Shown here piece by piece: positions 1-13,515 of a stretch of 64,000 nucleotides of DNA. The notes under the pieces were generated by a model. It ran no database searches. It was not told the origin of the DNA and saw only the letters and a program-made list of their open reading frames with translations. Position numbers and translations under genes: made by a program. The DNA comes from Eleginops maclovinus (Eukaryota > Chordata > Actinopteri > Perciformes > Eleginopidae). Location: contig NC_086370.1 in the NCBI RefSeq assembly GCF_036324505.1, positions 13,852,600-13,916,599 on the forward strand. The letters run 5' to 3'. Position 1 is the stretch's first letter, and every line of letters begins with the position of its first letter.

Positions 1-2651
1 GGGGGGGGGGGGGGGCTCGGGATTGTGTGTTAACTGCATTTATTAGCCGTGTGTGTAGGTCATGTAGATAGCCAGTCTCCACGGAGAAGCACTATTTAAC
101 AATAAAGTACTTTTCCGCAGGCCGTTACATGGGGTGATTCATCATGGTGATTGTGCAAGTCAACGCTGCCCACCCTGCCTCACATGATGGTCCCATGTGC
201 AAAGCTAGATTTATGTGTATGCATTTTTAAAAAGCGTGTCTATGTGAATGATATTGTGCAGCCGCTACTGGGGTCATAAACTTGACCAAATGACTTGGTC
301 AAGTTTTATAGAACTGTCCCAGAAGTTAGGTCACTGGTTTTGAGGACAAAATGTCAACTAAAGATTTGTTATTTGTAGAAACACTTTAAAATTACAAATG
401 GATGTTGAAAAATGTCCTTGCATGTGGAAGAAGGTACTGTAATGTTGGGAGGGAAACGCAGATGCAGGCAAGAGAAAGCTAACAAACAGAGGAGGTTGCG
501 TTTGATTTCCTGTGTGTTTACGGATATCTGTGTGAATGCATATGCGTGTTTGCACTAACGTATACAGGGTGATGCCTTCGGGAGATAGAGTGTGTGTGTT
601 AAAGGAGGGGGTTGGTTTTGGGGAGAAAGTGTGTGTGTTTGTGGGGTGGGTATGTGTACAAAGGGTGTTGAGACAGACAGCAGAATCCCATTTGCACTTG
701 TCAGTGTGGGTTTGGATCAGGTCTGACCCCTGCGCTCCTCAGACCAAAGCCTGTAATGAAACTGAGCTCCACGTATTAAAATCACACCTTGCCTCGTAAG
801 GGCCACCGGCCTCTCCCTCCCCCCGCTCCCCATCTGCATCCATCCTCCCTCTTTTCTTGTATCTCTTCTACTTCGCTCTGTACATCTGCTGTGACAAAAT
901 AGCACATGGTAATTACTTTGACATCAGGTTATGCTTAGAGAATATCAACATCTGTAAGGCTGCATAGAGTGACTTATCACAGGCAATAGGGTTGTCAGTT
1001 AGGCGTTTAGGTGGACAACTATTGAACAAACCTGCATCCCACTCTCTCTGTTTTATCTCTATAACAGACCGGCTGTTTAGATTAAGTGTGTATCTCATCT
1101 GTGAATTAGTTGATTTGCAGAAGCGGAGGAGCTGCGTGCGCGTACCTTCATCTAATTGCGAAAAGCCAGAGTATTGATGTGTTTTCTGTGCCAGAACATA
1201 CCCTGTGCTGAGATTTGGGGGCACGTTGGAGCTCCTCCAGAAAGAGGGAGGAGGGGGCTGCACACCATATGTGTGTGTGTTTGTGTTTCTGCTTTCATGC
1301 ATGCCTATATAAATCTGATGTTCACTTGTGTTTGTTCATGAACTTAAGCATGTGTGAGCATGTGTGCAGTGAATAAGTAATGTTAGATGAAAACACATGA
1401 TGCTGGTGAAGATGAGGGGCTCCATTGCTTCGATAACCATGTTTATGTATTTGGGGGGTTGAAGGTGGGAGGTGTTTGTTCATGTGCCAGGGAATGCCTG
1501 CGGTGTTTTTGGCACCAGCACAGAGCTGGTACCACTGACAGCTCACCGGCCACCTGATCCATAATTTACCCAGACAAGACTGAACACAGCCCTGCCCGCT
1601 ACCTGCCAACTCCGGCTTTGGGACTAAAGGGGAAAGAGCGAGATGTAAAAAGACAAAGAAGTGGGGTGAAGGGTGGAGCTGTGGGGGTCGAGAGCAGGAT
1701 GAGATGATCGTTCAAAGTGAGACTGGCACATTATCTGAGGTGGTCATGAAGGGATTACGGCACGGAGGACTGAAGAAACGTGTAAATCAACCACAAAGCT
1801 GATGAATGAATAAACAAGACTCTTATTTATAACAAAGGGCAAAAAGATCTAGGCTTTAGGTAGACTGACTTTCATTCAGGTCTTTTCTAGAGTCTTAATA
1901 CATCCATCGTTATTGCCCGTAATCCCGTGAGGAGTGATAATGCCTGGAATGAAGATCATTCAGAGAATGTTTATGCTCAGTGGAGGATTGTGAAATTACT
2001 GGACTGGGACTTGGTCAATTTGATTTACTCTCTGCACTACACAGCTGTGGTCTTTTCTCTTCTACTGAATACTATAGCGGACACAATCGCTATAGCTGAC
2101 TATAAGTCCGTCAAGTTGGTGGTAAAATATTCATTGTAGGTCAAAGTAGTTCCTTTTGTGGCACATTGTTCTGTTTTCATTTTTTAAATTGCTCCAAGCA
2201 CATAGTGATCTTTTTAATTTTGACATACATGTTCCATGTTGCTTGTCTAAGCAGTGTGATGACAGACTGCTAAGCATCAAAGCAGCTGCTGTGTGTCTAA
2301 ACTCACCCAACACCCTGCTCCTGCTCTCCTGATGAACGCAGCTACTTTATGGAAGTGTGTTATTGCAATCATGAGAAGAAATGACCCCATCAATGCGTGT
2401 CAAAGAATGCCATCAAACACCAATGCATGCACTTTTTTCTTTTTGTCTGAGAGCTTATATGATACATGGGAGCATGTGTGAGAGTACATGCGTGATTGCC
2501 TTACACGCCTATTTAAGAGTGGCTGTATCTCAGCAGACCATGAAAATCGAATTTGGAGAATCCACCTAGATCACCTTTCATCTCTCAGAAGTCCATCTTT
2601 CCTTTTAACCCTCCTGGCTAGTCAGTAAGAGGCTGGCAATTGAAGAGTGAA

Positions 2652-2656
<5 letters not shown>

Positions 2657-2707
<51 letters not shown>

Positions 2708-2737
2708 GTGCGTGTGCGCATGTGTGCGTGCGCGCAT
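2657..2737. repeat. (TG)n microsatellite with degenerate CG-rich tail
   Basis: Perfect TG dinucleotides run to about 2702. They then degrade into GTGTGCG/CGCG variants up to about 2737. The whole stretch alternates purine and pyrimidine. Confidence 0.95.
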
Positions 2738-5700
2738 GTTAAAAAGCACATCAGTGAACACTCCTGACATTGTAGATATGCCTTCATAATTCACATTTCA
2801 CGCTAGTCAAGATGCTTTTGATGTGATGCAAGTTCGAGAGGAAATGATGGGCAGCAATCCAGATTCATGGGCTGCTTGAGATCAGCATGGGTCTACACAC
2901 TTTTCAGTAGCTGTTTTCAGTACTACATGTGTGTTTAAATGAAAATGTTAATTCTCAATAAGTAAATGTATAATTTCATTAAAAGGTATATGAATGGCAT
3001 AAAGCTCCAGGAAAAACCAAAGGTCTTAAAATCCATTATTTTTGTCTGAAAAAGCAAAGCTAAGCTTATATGTAGCTGAACCAGAGTATATATGGCATTT
3101 TTGCTTAAACTATGACCCAAACACACCTGATTGTCCAAGGAGTTGAAGATACCATTCCCTTTTGATCAACTTATCACTTAATTGACTTCTCATTCCAGCT
3201 TTGGCTGTAAGGTTGTCCAGCAGATGAGCTAATCTTTCTGAAGACCTGGAGGAATGCAGGCTGAGATTGGGGGGGGGGGGGGGCTTTACAAAGAACAACT
3301 CTTTATTCTCAGGGTTCAGCAGACAGATTTGAAGACACATGCAGCATCCATCAAGTACCAGTCCTCAGCGAACATCTGTCATGCAAACGTCTTCTGAGTC
3401 TTCTGTGTGGAGTAACTGAAACATAATAGATGTGGCAGAGCAGATGTCTTGTCCACATGGTACACTTTACAGTCAAAGAACACATTTATACAGCCTAGAT
3501 GCCTTCACGCAGGACTCAAAGCCACAACAAAACCTCAGTGTCTGTCACTGAACAAACTACAAATACAGTACAAACCATGAAAGACCCTTCAGTCTGCCTC
3601 TACAGCGCTGTGTGTGTTATTTTTTCAGAAACATATCGAACCAGATGTTTTTTTGTTTCACTTAGGCCTGAAAGTGTGTCATAACGTTTGATCAGAAAGT
3701 GGCTGTGTGCTGCTTTCCTCCCTATTCGTTTGTATGGCTTTTTTTTTGCAATCTTCCACTCTTTTTTGCTATCAGTCTAGTTTCTGCCTAGAACAGCATC
3801 TGCTGTATGAAACCACTCTGAATCTCCTTGTCAAGGTTGTTCTAGTTTAGACCAGATAAAAAACAGCAAAAGAAAGATGCTTGGGTTTTAGTCCTTGACT
3901 TTCACCTGTAGCCGTTAATAAAAGGATGAAGGCTCTGCTGGTCAAGGCCCCGAGAAGTGGTTTATTGAGTTTGTCTGCGTCTGCGTGCAATGCATGTGGA
4001 GGATCTGCTTGGTGTTTACCTTTCCAATCAGAAAACCTGCTCTTGAGGCCTGACTGAGCAGAATAAAAACTGTAAATAGCCCTTGAGGAGCCCAGGAGCT
4101 AGGCAAACACTCTTAGACGTCTTTGCACACACACACATGCACACTTATGCTTGCTGATGCACACACTAGCTAAAAATGTACAGTGGAGGGACATAACTGC
4201 CTGTCTGAACCCCGCATTTCAATGTAGAGGGAATGTGTCGTTCAAGCTGAACAGAAATCTAACCTCTTAGCGTGGACAGAATTGTTCCATTTGCGTTGAA
4301 GAGTGTTATTTTGGTCATGGTGGTCGGCTTTCTCAATCTCTCTTTCTTTCACTTCCTTAGTATCTCTATCTTTGTGTTTGAGGTTGTTGTAAGCCCAGAT
4401 GGTACTGCCTGGTTCTGTAGCTTGTTGGTTCACCTAGTATGTAGGTCACTCTCACGTCACAGTCTACCAGGCCTCATTGCTACACCAATGTTTCCCCGAC
4501 AGCCCGTCAGCTCCTCACTGCCACGCGCAACACTCCACCACTCTGCTCCACACCGTCGCTTTCAGGCAGCTAACAACATTGTCACAGCAGCTCTGTCTTT
4601 TCTCTGTCTCTCAGTGCCTCTTTCTCCCCCCCCCCCCTTACTCTCCTCCTGCGTGTTTCACGGCTGTCACGTCCATATGTCGCAGAGTTCGGATAAATAA
4701 ATTCTTTACTCTTCCGCAGCTTCTCAACCTGCTCAGCTCATTCATTAGGGAGAGCGCTTGCTCCGGTCCAACAGCATTATCACTGTGTGACTGTAGTTAA
4801 TGAGCATCTACGCTCGGTCTGTACATGACCTCAGGCTTCTGATCATCAGATTGTTTCCACAGTGAGGAGTTTGGACAGCTCTGTGCCACCAATCCTCTAT
4901 CAGCTGGCTTCTGTCTTCCCTGCCAGGCCAAAGCTGTTCAGGACAAATGGTCCTGTTGCGCTAACATCAGCGATTCACAATGACTGCACTGCTAAAATCT
5001 AAGCACCTTGATTAGTCATTTTAAATTCAAAGAGTCATTTGGAAAGATGTGTCAAAATCCTTACTTGTCTGCATTGTGAATATATCAATCTGAATGAACT
5101 TTGACCTTATACATAGCAACACTCGCCAAGTTTGACCTCTAGATAAACGATTATCAAGTAGCTGTTGCAGTTTGGTCTTGCTAGTTTAACTGTGAGTGTG
5201 AGTGAGTGTTATGACAGCGAATTAAGTGTTTGATAAAACAAGTACTATTTTAAACTTGTGAAATGCTCTTGTAAGCTTGCTGGGGATGTTTGCTAACCTG
5301 GCTTTGTTTTGTCTTGTCGTGCCTCCTTTTTGTCACAGCTTGTGAGTAGGAAGTTTTCATTGTGATCATTTTAGGCCTGCGAGCATAGGATTATTGAACT
5401 GAAGTTTGGACTTACGACTTTACCAAGTATTGAGAAGTAAAGAGAAGACTTAGCAAGATATTTTCAATTCTCCACGTCCACAGTGTGGCAGCTATTTAAA
5501 GGGCACTTAAAATTGACAGATTAAAAAGATGTGTCAGACTTTAGAGTGGCCTTCCATGTTATTTCTGACAGATCACATTGCCTTGTTTGCTAACCTGTAA
5601 TGTTCCAAACGGTCTATTCATTTCAGCTCTCCATAAATAGACTATGTTGTTGGAAAGCTGTTCAGCCAACAGTAGTTTCTCTTGTGATCATTATTTTATT

Positions 5701-7643
5701 TTGCTCTCACCAGCTCCCAACAGAGCAAAATTGACTTTCCCACGGGCCCTGTTTGTGTACATGCCAGTAGGTGTGCTTGTGTTCACTCCCTGATACCGTA
5801 TATTTATATGGTCTCTGTGTATGTGTGTAACAAACATTGCACATGTGGATATGTGCACAGTTTTTGTGAGAGTACATCTGTACGCAGGCCTTGGTGAGCA
5901 GTCTGTTTGCTTATTCTCCCTCTCGTCTTGGGTTTTTATTTCATGTAATGTTGCTCAATACAAACCAGGTCCCCGTCAGCCGTGAGACCCCAGCAGCTGC
6001 TAGAAATAAACATAATGAGTTTTCAGTATTGTAGCAGCGCCCTGAGCCCCTTTGAATTACAGAGATGTAGAGCGTTGGAGTATAGCTGCTGTGTGTCAAC
6101 CCGAGGGAAGTTACACCAGGAAGTACTCCCAGGCATCAATCTGCTTGAGTCGGAAGATGAAGAGGGATTAGATAGTGATGTCATAAATCCACTCGCTCTC
6201 CAGGAAGTCTGTCAGCACTGGGAATCCTTGCACAGTTTCCAGAGGATGGGATGGATTTGACTGAAGCAGTTGAAGGGTGCAAATCCTTTGCTGTATTAAC
6301 TGGGTATGATATTCTACCTCTATAATTTGAAAACCAAACATCTGTCAATGAAAGGACTGAACGTGCCTTTGCTTCTGTGCCAAAAGTCATTGCTTAGCCT
6401 CCTTTGATTGTAAAACAAAAAAAGTAGCCTTGACTGATATTATAGCTAATAAACAGCAGATTTAGCTTTGAGGCATTGACATCATATATTACTTTGGCAT
6501 ATAGTGCCCTTATTTAGACATGGAATCAACACAAAGACAATCACCGCTGACTCCAAACTCCAGACTTTTTGCACAGAAAGAGTAATTTCTCCAACCTTTC
6601 TGTATTTAAGTTACCTAGATTTCTTGATCCATGGAAGAAATGACTTCCTGGTTCAAAAATTGTTGTTGTTACTGTACATCAACGACTATCCTAAAAACAA
6701 GAGAGTAAATTGGATCATTTCTCCAGAGACAGAATACTTCCATGGCAGCAGATATCACCAGATTTTCCACTTTATTAGAAAGAGTTTCCTTTTATGCAAA
6801 ATGCATGCTTTGGACAGTATATGTACTTGTTACAGAGCGGTATAAAAGTAACTTTGGAAGATAATGTCAACATACAGCACTCATCAATCCAAGGGGCAAT
6901 GATATTACCAGGGCAATTTTCAAAGACCTGATTATCACCTGCACAAATTCAAGAAGTTGAAAACATTGCATGCTTTCGGTTGCAAAATAATGCCAATGGA
7001 AAAGGTCAGAATATGTCATAAACAGTGTGGATCCTGACTAGCTAAAACATCATATGCTGCCGGTGGCATTTGAGCACTGCCTAAATGTCAAGGCTTTGCT
7101 GAACAGGTGCAGGGCAAATGTGTTTTTTAAAAGTGGATACTTTCATCAGAAAAATACGTTTCCAGGAATAATACCTTTGTTCAGTTACCAGATCTCAGCT
7201 AACAAAACACTTTAAGATGTTGTTGCATGAGAGATTAGATTAATCAACCCTGGAGTACATTCAGAAACTATTGCACGTCTCCTATTACAGGACAAAGCAA
7301 GACCTCATTGCTGGAAGAGAAAAGTGGGGTTTCACTTGTTCAAGAGCGAGACATTTTTCCACATATTCCCCCTGCCACCCCACACTCTAACCATCTTACT
7401 GCGATTCCTCCTCTTCTATCTTTCTCTTTTTTAATGTCCTCCGGGTGTCATCAGCAATGACCACCCTGAAGATAAGACATTGGGAATCCAGAAGTATGTG
7501 CGTGGGTGTATGAATGTGTGTGGCGATCTGCGTAAGCACCTGTAATGAGCACCACATGTGTGTGTATCGGAGCCCAGGCTAATGAAGCCCAGTCCATTAT
7601 TTATTTCCCGTGGCCCTGTCGCTTGGCCTGTCGATGCACCTGT

Positions 7644-7755
<112 letters not shown>

Positions 7756-8845
7756 ATGCATGCATGCACGCACACAGACACACAGCTACACACTCACACA
7801 CTCACCATCTGTCTATAATGACCGCTCTCTTTCGTACTGCATTGCGCTACAGTCCCTGGAGTGGTCATTAGACGAAAGAAGGAGAGAGTGACTGAGGGAG
7901 AGAGACCGGTGCTTTCGGCGTAGATTTGGATCCAGTTTTTTGGTTTTGCTTCGGGTTGGGGGGTTGGGGAATCAGGTTAGGGTGGACTTATAATGCTTAT
8001 ACAGTGCAGAAGCACAGTAAAACCTTTGCGTGCTTTGCCTGCTCTGTTTTCCCTGTCATGAGAAAACAATTTGCAAAAACATCTGAGTTTTAATATGGAT
8101 CTTTCAGTCTTTCATGGCGGGACATTGTGAACCTCTCCTATATCAGAAAAGGGGACTGAACCAGTGAGGGTGCAACAGTCGAGTTCAGCGCGCTACAATT
8201 AAAGTCATACACAACACTTGATGGTTAACTTGTAAGAACCCAATAGTAAATTCAAAACCTCTCCTTTTTGACTTTTTTGTCCCTCCCTTCCTTTGCAGCT
8301 ATGGCCAGCTCTCAGCAGGGAGGCTGCTTCTATTATATCCCCAGCACTTAGCTTGCTGGCCTTGTGGCCCTACCCAAATCCCCTCCGCTGGCTCCTGCTA
8401 ATCCTCACCAATAGTAGAAGGACAGAGAGAGAGGGGGGTTGTGGGTGATGGGGGGAGAGGGCTCGAATAGAAAGACAAACAGGGAGCTCAAATGTGGCTT
8501 CCATTTTAATAGAACTTCTTTAAAAGCTCCCAGTAGAATACAAGCTTGAATTTCCCTCAATCACAACCTTTCTGATTTCATTCGTCATTATATGTTACCT
8601 TTAACATCTCAAGCCATTTGCATTTCATCTAAGACATTTTCAATATGCAAACAGCTTGGGGCACAGTGTGTGTGCTGTGTGCCTGAAGGGTATGGTTATG
8701 TGTGTTGCTTAGCTCCAAGTAAGATTTGGAATCAGGTATCAGTAGACATAGATGCATCCGTGCCACTGAAGTCATCAGGCTGAACAGGTTCTGAGGGAGA
8801 ATGAAGATGAAATATTCATATATGTTTGCATGTCTATCTTTTCAG

Positions 8846-8917
8846 GGAGCTGAATGGGAATAACCTCACACGCATCACGAAGAGTGACTTTGCTGGACTC
8901 AAGTACATCCGAGTTCT
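8846..8917 (+). CDS. slit1: slit1 exon 2: D1 leucine-rich repeat 1
   Basis: This 72-base exon encodes one 24-residue leucine-rich repeat, starting ELNGNNLTRI and ending IRVL. The acceptor is ttttcag|g and the donor is gtaagt. The first base completes a leucine codon begun in exon 1, and the exon ends after two bases of the next leucine codon (phase 2 on both sides, as in other Slit LRR exons). The repeat belongs to domain D1, directly after the N-terminal cap. NLT forms an N-glycosylation sequon at a position that is NIT in human Slits as I recall them. The exon is symmetric, so skipping it would keep the frame but remove one repeat. Confidence 0.95.
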
Positions 8918-11015
8918 GTAAGTACTTGCCTACAAGTTTATATGTGTATCTGTGCTGCATGTCCATGTATGAGTTTATCTATTCATGCATACCCGAGCTG
9001 TGTCTAACCTTGCAGCTCACACATTGTACAGACTTGCTGCTCAAATTAGCATAAACCCAGTGAAGTGGAGATGCTTCTGTCGAGAGTCCTACTCCAGAGT
9101 ACATTAAGCTACTGAGTGACTGCAGCCAGCGGAGTAATGGACTTCTGTCACACTGTATTCTGTATGTTGTAGTGGCACTTATTGTCCCTTAGACGCACAT
9201 TTGCTCACTTGCCCTCTGTTCCCACACATCAACATGTAATGTGTACACAAGCGCTAGTCCTAAATAGGCTCTCCACACAGTTAACACATTCAGGTAAAGT
9301 CATTGACTCCCTCTGTGTTGAAATTAAACAGCACTTGTGACTTTAGGTATTAAAGTAGTTATAAAAGTGACTTTATATGTGCATAGGAGCACACATACTT
9401 GTGAGTAATGCCAGTACAAGAGAGGAAGTTGTGGAGACCTGAACATGTTTTAAATGTAACACAAGCTGCACATAGTTCTTACGACACAGCAAAGCCAGGC
9501 TATTTTCAATTCTTATTGTTAGTTGGCCTTTCTGTCCCAACTGTTCTTGTCACTTAAAGTCTTCCTATGCATGTCCCCTTCCTGATCCGCCTTCTACCTC
9601 CATGTGGAAATTAAATGCCTTCATGTCGGCAGCTTTTCACCAGCAAGAAAAAAGGAAACAACACCTTGCAGGGGTACTAAAGACAGCCCTTCTTTTGCTG
9701 TAAAGCCTCTGACTCCCTCACAGCCACCATTGTGCTGTACGTAACACACACTGCTCACTTTCTGAAATGTCATTCATCTATATACAGGATGTATGATTAC
9801 CATGGTTAGGTGGTGGTGCATGGCATGTCTGAAAGAAAAAAATGTCTGTCTCTGTGTTCTGGGGGGTGACCTCTGTTGGGCAACAGCATAAAGACTAACA
9901 GAGGGTTAACCCCTGACCCCTTAGCAACCCTCAGGAGGAGCCGAAAAGGAACATAAGTTTATCTTTACAGTCAGCTGCCATCAGTCTTAAATTAACACAG
10001 CTGATTTACTGCCATTCTGCCACTGCTGGTGTACATCATTGATGTGTGTGTGCGTGTTTGGAACAATAGAGGAACAATCGGGCGGAAGAGGTGAGATCCC
10101 AAAAAAAAGTTGATTTCAAATCAAAAGTAGTGATCCATTTTTTTTCCTTCCATCTAAATTCATGAGAAAGAGATCGGAGGTGAATTGCACTTTTCTCTCT
10201 ATGTTTATGAAGTGCGAGCAGTGATTAGCATTTATATTCGATGGGGAGGAAGCCCAGACTGCTGAGTTGCAGCGCGGCGTCACAGGAGACATGAGAGGTT
10301 GCCTTCAACACAGAACAGTTGTATACGTAATGAAGGAAAGCTCTTGTTGCTTCTAAAGCTGCTGGACGCTTTTCTCTCCTTCCTGGCCTTGTGTTATTGT
10401 AACACTTCCAAAACCATCCAAACCTCTTTTTTTGGGTGCATTAGCTTTGGCAATGTAAGTGAGGAAAGGATGTGTTCCTGCTTGTGTGTGTGTACTGTAA
10501 GTTTGTTTGTTTGTGTTTGACTAATCACTTTGATGTACTGCCTGTGACTTTGATACTCTCCAACAGGCACACATACACATACAGCTGACTTTCCCTTGAT
10601 TGTGCCAATTGTGAAAACTCTGGAGACCACCTCAGTTTCCCCTCTTGCACTTTCTGCCCCCTTGCCTACCTTTTCGTCTCGTCTCCACCCAGCCTCTGCA
10701 CCCAGTGGACCACACCAGAGCCCGAGCCCACACTTTCTAAGCCACCTTAGAAACTTTCCTGGCTGCTATTCCTACTTCTTGTGCCAAGATTCCACACTGT
10801 GCCCTCAGTCCACACCACTTTCCTCTGTGCGTGCACGTGTGATAAATACACTGCACCCAGTTTGAATATACGTGCTGCAAAAAAACCCGCCACCCAAACC
10901 CCAAAGCCCCCTTTACTTTGTTAAAGCCTGAGTGACCTTTTACAGACTCGTAAAAAAGTCGAAGCCACACTGTATCACATTGTCTCTAAAGGCTCTCTTT
11001 CCCTCCTCTTTGCAG
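8918..11015 (+). other. slit1: slit1 intron 2
   Basis: A 2098-base intron with donor gtaagt and acceptor tttgcag. No coding or RNA signal was recognised. It holds only short A and T runs and short GT runs. Confidence 0.9.
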
Positions 11016-11087
11016 GCAGCTGATGGAGAATCAGATTACTGTGATCGAGCGTGGGGCTTTTGATGACATGAAGGAGCTGGAGAGACT
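11016..11087 (+). CDS. slit1: slit1 exon 3: D1 leucine-rich repeat 2
   Basis: A 72-base symmetric phase-2 exon encoding [20 protein letters not shown] followed by LERL. The QLMEN and IERGAF motifs are conserved at this position across vertebrate Slits, and [11 protein letters not shown] is the Slit1-like version. The acceptor is cctctttgcag and the donor is gtgagt. The repeat has the LxxLxLxxN and GAF spacing of a typical extracellular LRR and contributes one turn to the D1 solenoid. Confidence 0.96.
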
Positions 11088-12572
11088 GTGAGTACCACCA
11101 AGCATTGTCTGTATAAAGCCTGATCAGAAATAACACTTGTTCTAACGTCGTACTTCAAATCAAAGCCCTAATACTGATGTATTTTTTCCAGTACTGGGAT
11201 AAGTAATTTGTGATGAGACTAACAGGAGGAACTGACCATGGAGGGTGTATCAAGTGTGAGGCACTTCCCAATCATTCCTTTGTGGTCGGATGGTGCTGAG
11301 AGGGTACAGCGTAGGCTGGGAGAAATGTTTTATTAGCCTTCCCTGACAGGAATGCCCTCAGTGGGATATGTGGGCTTAAGAGACCTCCCCCACCACAGAC
11401 CCTGGCTCATCTGGACAGCACCAGGACTCCTCGACAGCTTGTAAACCGACTGGGAAAACACACAGACAAACACAGCCGACCACACCTCAACCAGCTCATT
11501 AGCAAATCAATAGTGCTAGCCGCATGGAAACCTGCACAGCAGATGACTTTAAGGACACATGCCATCATGCACACACAGTGGTTAACTTATAAAAGACTTT
11601 CCCCAGATCTGAAACCCGCATTAACAATTTACATTACCATACTCCAGACGTGTAGGCCTACAGCCCACCCCCCGCCCTTCTCCTTCGAGTTCAACTGATC
11701 CCAAACATTGGGTAGACATATCCGTTTGCCAGACCAATGTGGAAATGAAGCGGCTCGTTTCTCTAATGTTTAAAAGCCACTAACCCAGCAGCAGGTACAG
11801 CAGACCATTAATGCCCATTAGGCACTAAATCTCAACCTCAGCTGGCCAAGCACCCTTCTCAGTGTATACAGTGAGTGGCGCAGGTCCCAACATCTGTCTG
11901 AATGTGTCTCAAGGAATGGCAGCGGCCTGCCTCTCAGATTTGCAGCCTCTCAGTGCCACAGCCGATGCATTCACTCCCATGTGCCTCCAATGGGCCATTC
12001 AGGGAGAAGAGAGTTGTGGTTTCCAACAGATTAGCAACAGTCTGTTTCTCATTGACTTAATTGTTGTATTTGCATAAAGCCTGCCAGTCCTGGACGTTAG
12101 TTGTTTGACGTTGCCAACCACAATTCCTGTCAGTGCTTCCTTTGGCTTGAATAGCTGCATCCATTTCTCTCAATTTTTATTTAGGAACATCTTTTTTTGA
12201 TAGTTCACCGAAGATAAAATCTGTTCATGCTCAGATAACTGGTATGGATGTCATTTGCCTGTTTAAATGGAAATGCTGCAATTCCGTTCCTCTGAGAAAG
12301 TCCGCAAAGCACTAAGTCCTACTAGGCGCAGCATCATAATTTAACTGTGCAGAGATAATTTACGGCGGTGTCTCTGACAAGAGGTTTAATTCCCCTGAAC
12401 TTTCAGTTGGATATTTATGTGACATTCAGAGCACACTGAAACACAATAGCCTGTGGCTAAGTCGATTCTCCGGCAGCTAGAAGAAATTATTCACAGCCTA
12501 CACAAGGGCACGCATGCATAGAAACGCACACACACAAATTCACCGGTTGATCATATGTTTTCCCTGCCGCAG
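11088..12572 (+). other. slit1: slit1 intron 3
   Basis: A 1485-base intron with donor gtgagt and acceptor ccgcag. No exon, RNA gene or clear repeat was seen. Confidence 0.9.
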
Positions 12573-12644
12573 GCGGCTGAACCGTAATCAACTGCAGCAG
12601 CTTCCTGAGTTGCTGTTTCAGAAGAACCCTGGCCTGTCTCGACT
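12573..12644 (+). CDS. slit1: slit1 exon 4: D1 leucine-rich repeat 3
   Basis: A 72-base symmetric phase-2 exon encoding RLNRNQLQQLPELLFQKNPG followed by LSRL. RLNRNxL and PELLF are conserved in vertebrate Slits at this repeat. Its last two bases (ct) are completed by the first base of exon 5 more than 31 kb away, giving a leucine codon. This exon-to-exon join is supported by protein continuity: no repeat is missing between exons 4 and 5 when compared with known Slits. Confidence 0.95.
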
Positions 12645-13284
12645 GTAAGTAAATTCAGTCTTATTTTTTCATTTGAGCACACTGATTTTCGTATTTGTAA
12701 GCACACACTCGCTATCTCTCTTTGTCTTTTCCATATCATGCATGCCACCAATATTGCTCAGAGATTGTATGTGCTACAACGATATACTGCAAAGCATTGA
12801 TTTGAAAAGTCTGAAGAATGTTGGCTTGGTTCGGCCTGGGATAAACACAATTGAAGGACAATAAAGCTTCAATTTCTCTTTGCTGGAATTCCTTCAGATG
12901 TCATTAACATTCAGACTTATTAGGTGACGTTTGTGAAGTGTGCACTGTGATTTCCATTGTAAAGCTGCTGGATGATCGGAAATCTGAGTTCTTTGCACAC
13001 TGTTGGGCCTTTGTGCCAAGCCATCTGCAGTTTCTCTGAGTCTGTCTGCAAGAGACTCCGGTGAAAGGGAGTTGGTGTGACATTGGGACTAGAACCGATG
13101 GACACATTCGACTTTGAAGGTGATAGGATGTCTGTGTTCCTTAATGAGGTCTTTTTATGTGCCCAAAGCTCACTCTGCCAGAAGACTCACATTCTTCAAT
13201 GATAGTTTGAATATAATGGGTCATCACAGTTTTCATTCAGTTTCCCCTCTTAAAGCTAATCCTGTACCATCTCACACCCACATA

Positions 13285-13515
13285 CAGCCGCGGAAAAAAT
13301 TAAGAGACCACTTCAACACTATCTTTTCTCTTGTTTTATTATTTATAGGTATGTCGTTGCGTTAAAGTGTTTTTTATTTTTTTATTGTATTCTCTAAACT
13401 ACTGACAATTTTTTCTGTGTGTTGGAATCCAACAGACACTGGAATGGCTGCCATACATGTAGAGATAAAGATTTAAGAAAAATGTGGAGTGTTCTCTTAA
13501 TTTTTTCCAGAGCTG
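13285..13515. mobile_element. Miniature inverted-repeat element, Tc1/mariner type
   Basis: The 231-base element has terminal inverted repeats of about 28 bp (13285-13312 and 13488-13515) with 24 of 28 positions matching. Both read CAGC, three variable bases, then GGAAAAAATTAAGAGA. TA dinucleotides flank it at 13283-13284 and 13516-13517, the target duplication expected of Tc1/mariner elements. There is no open frame for a transposase, so it is non-autonomous. From memory, very similar termini are common in teleost genomes. It lies about 640 bases after exon 4. Confidence 0.85.

Noticed and set aside
4272..4700. A 142-codon open frame in intron 1 as a gene
   Set aside because: Low-complexity Ser/Leu/Pro translation with no domain, no splice partners and no codon-usage signal.
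6504..6845. A 113-codon frame with hydrophobic segments, considered as a transposase remnant
   Set aside because: No catalytic motif or terminal repeats were seen around it.
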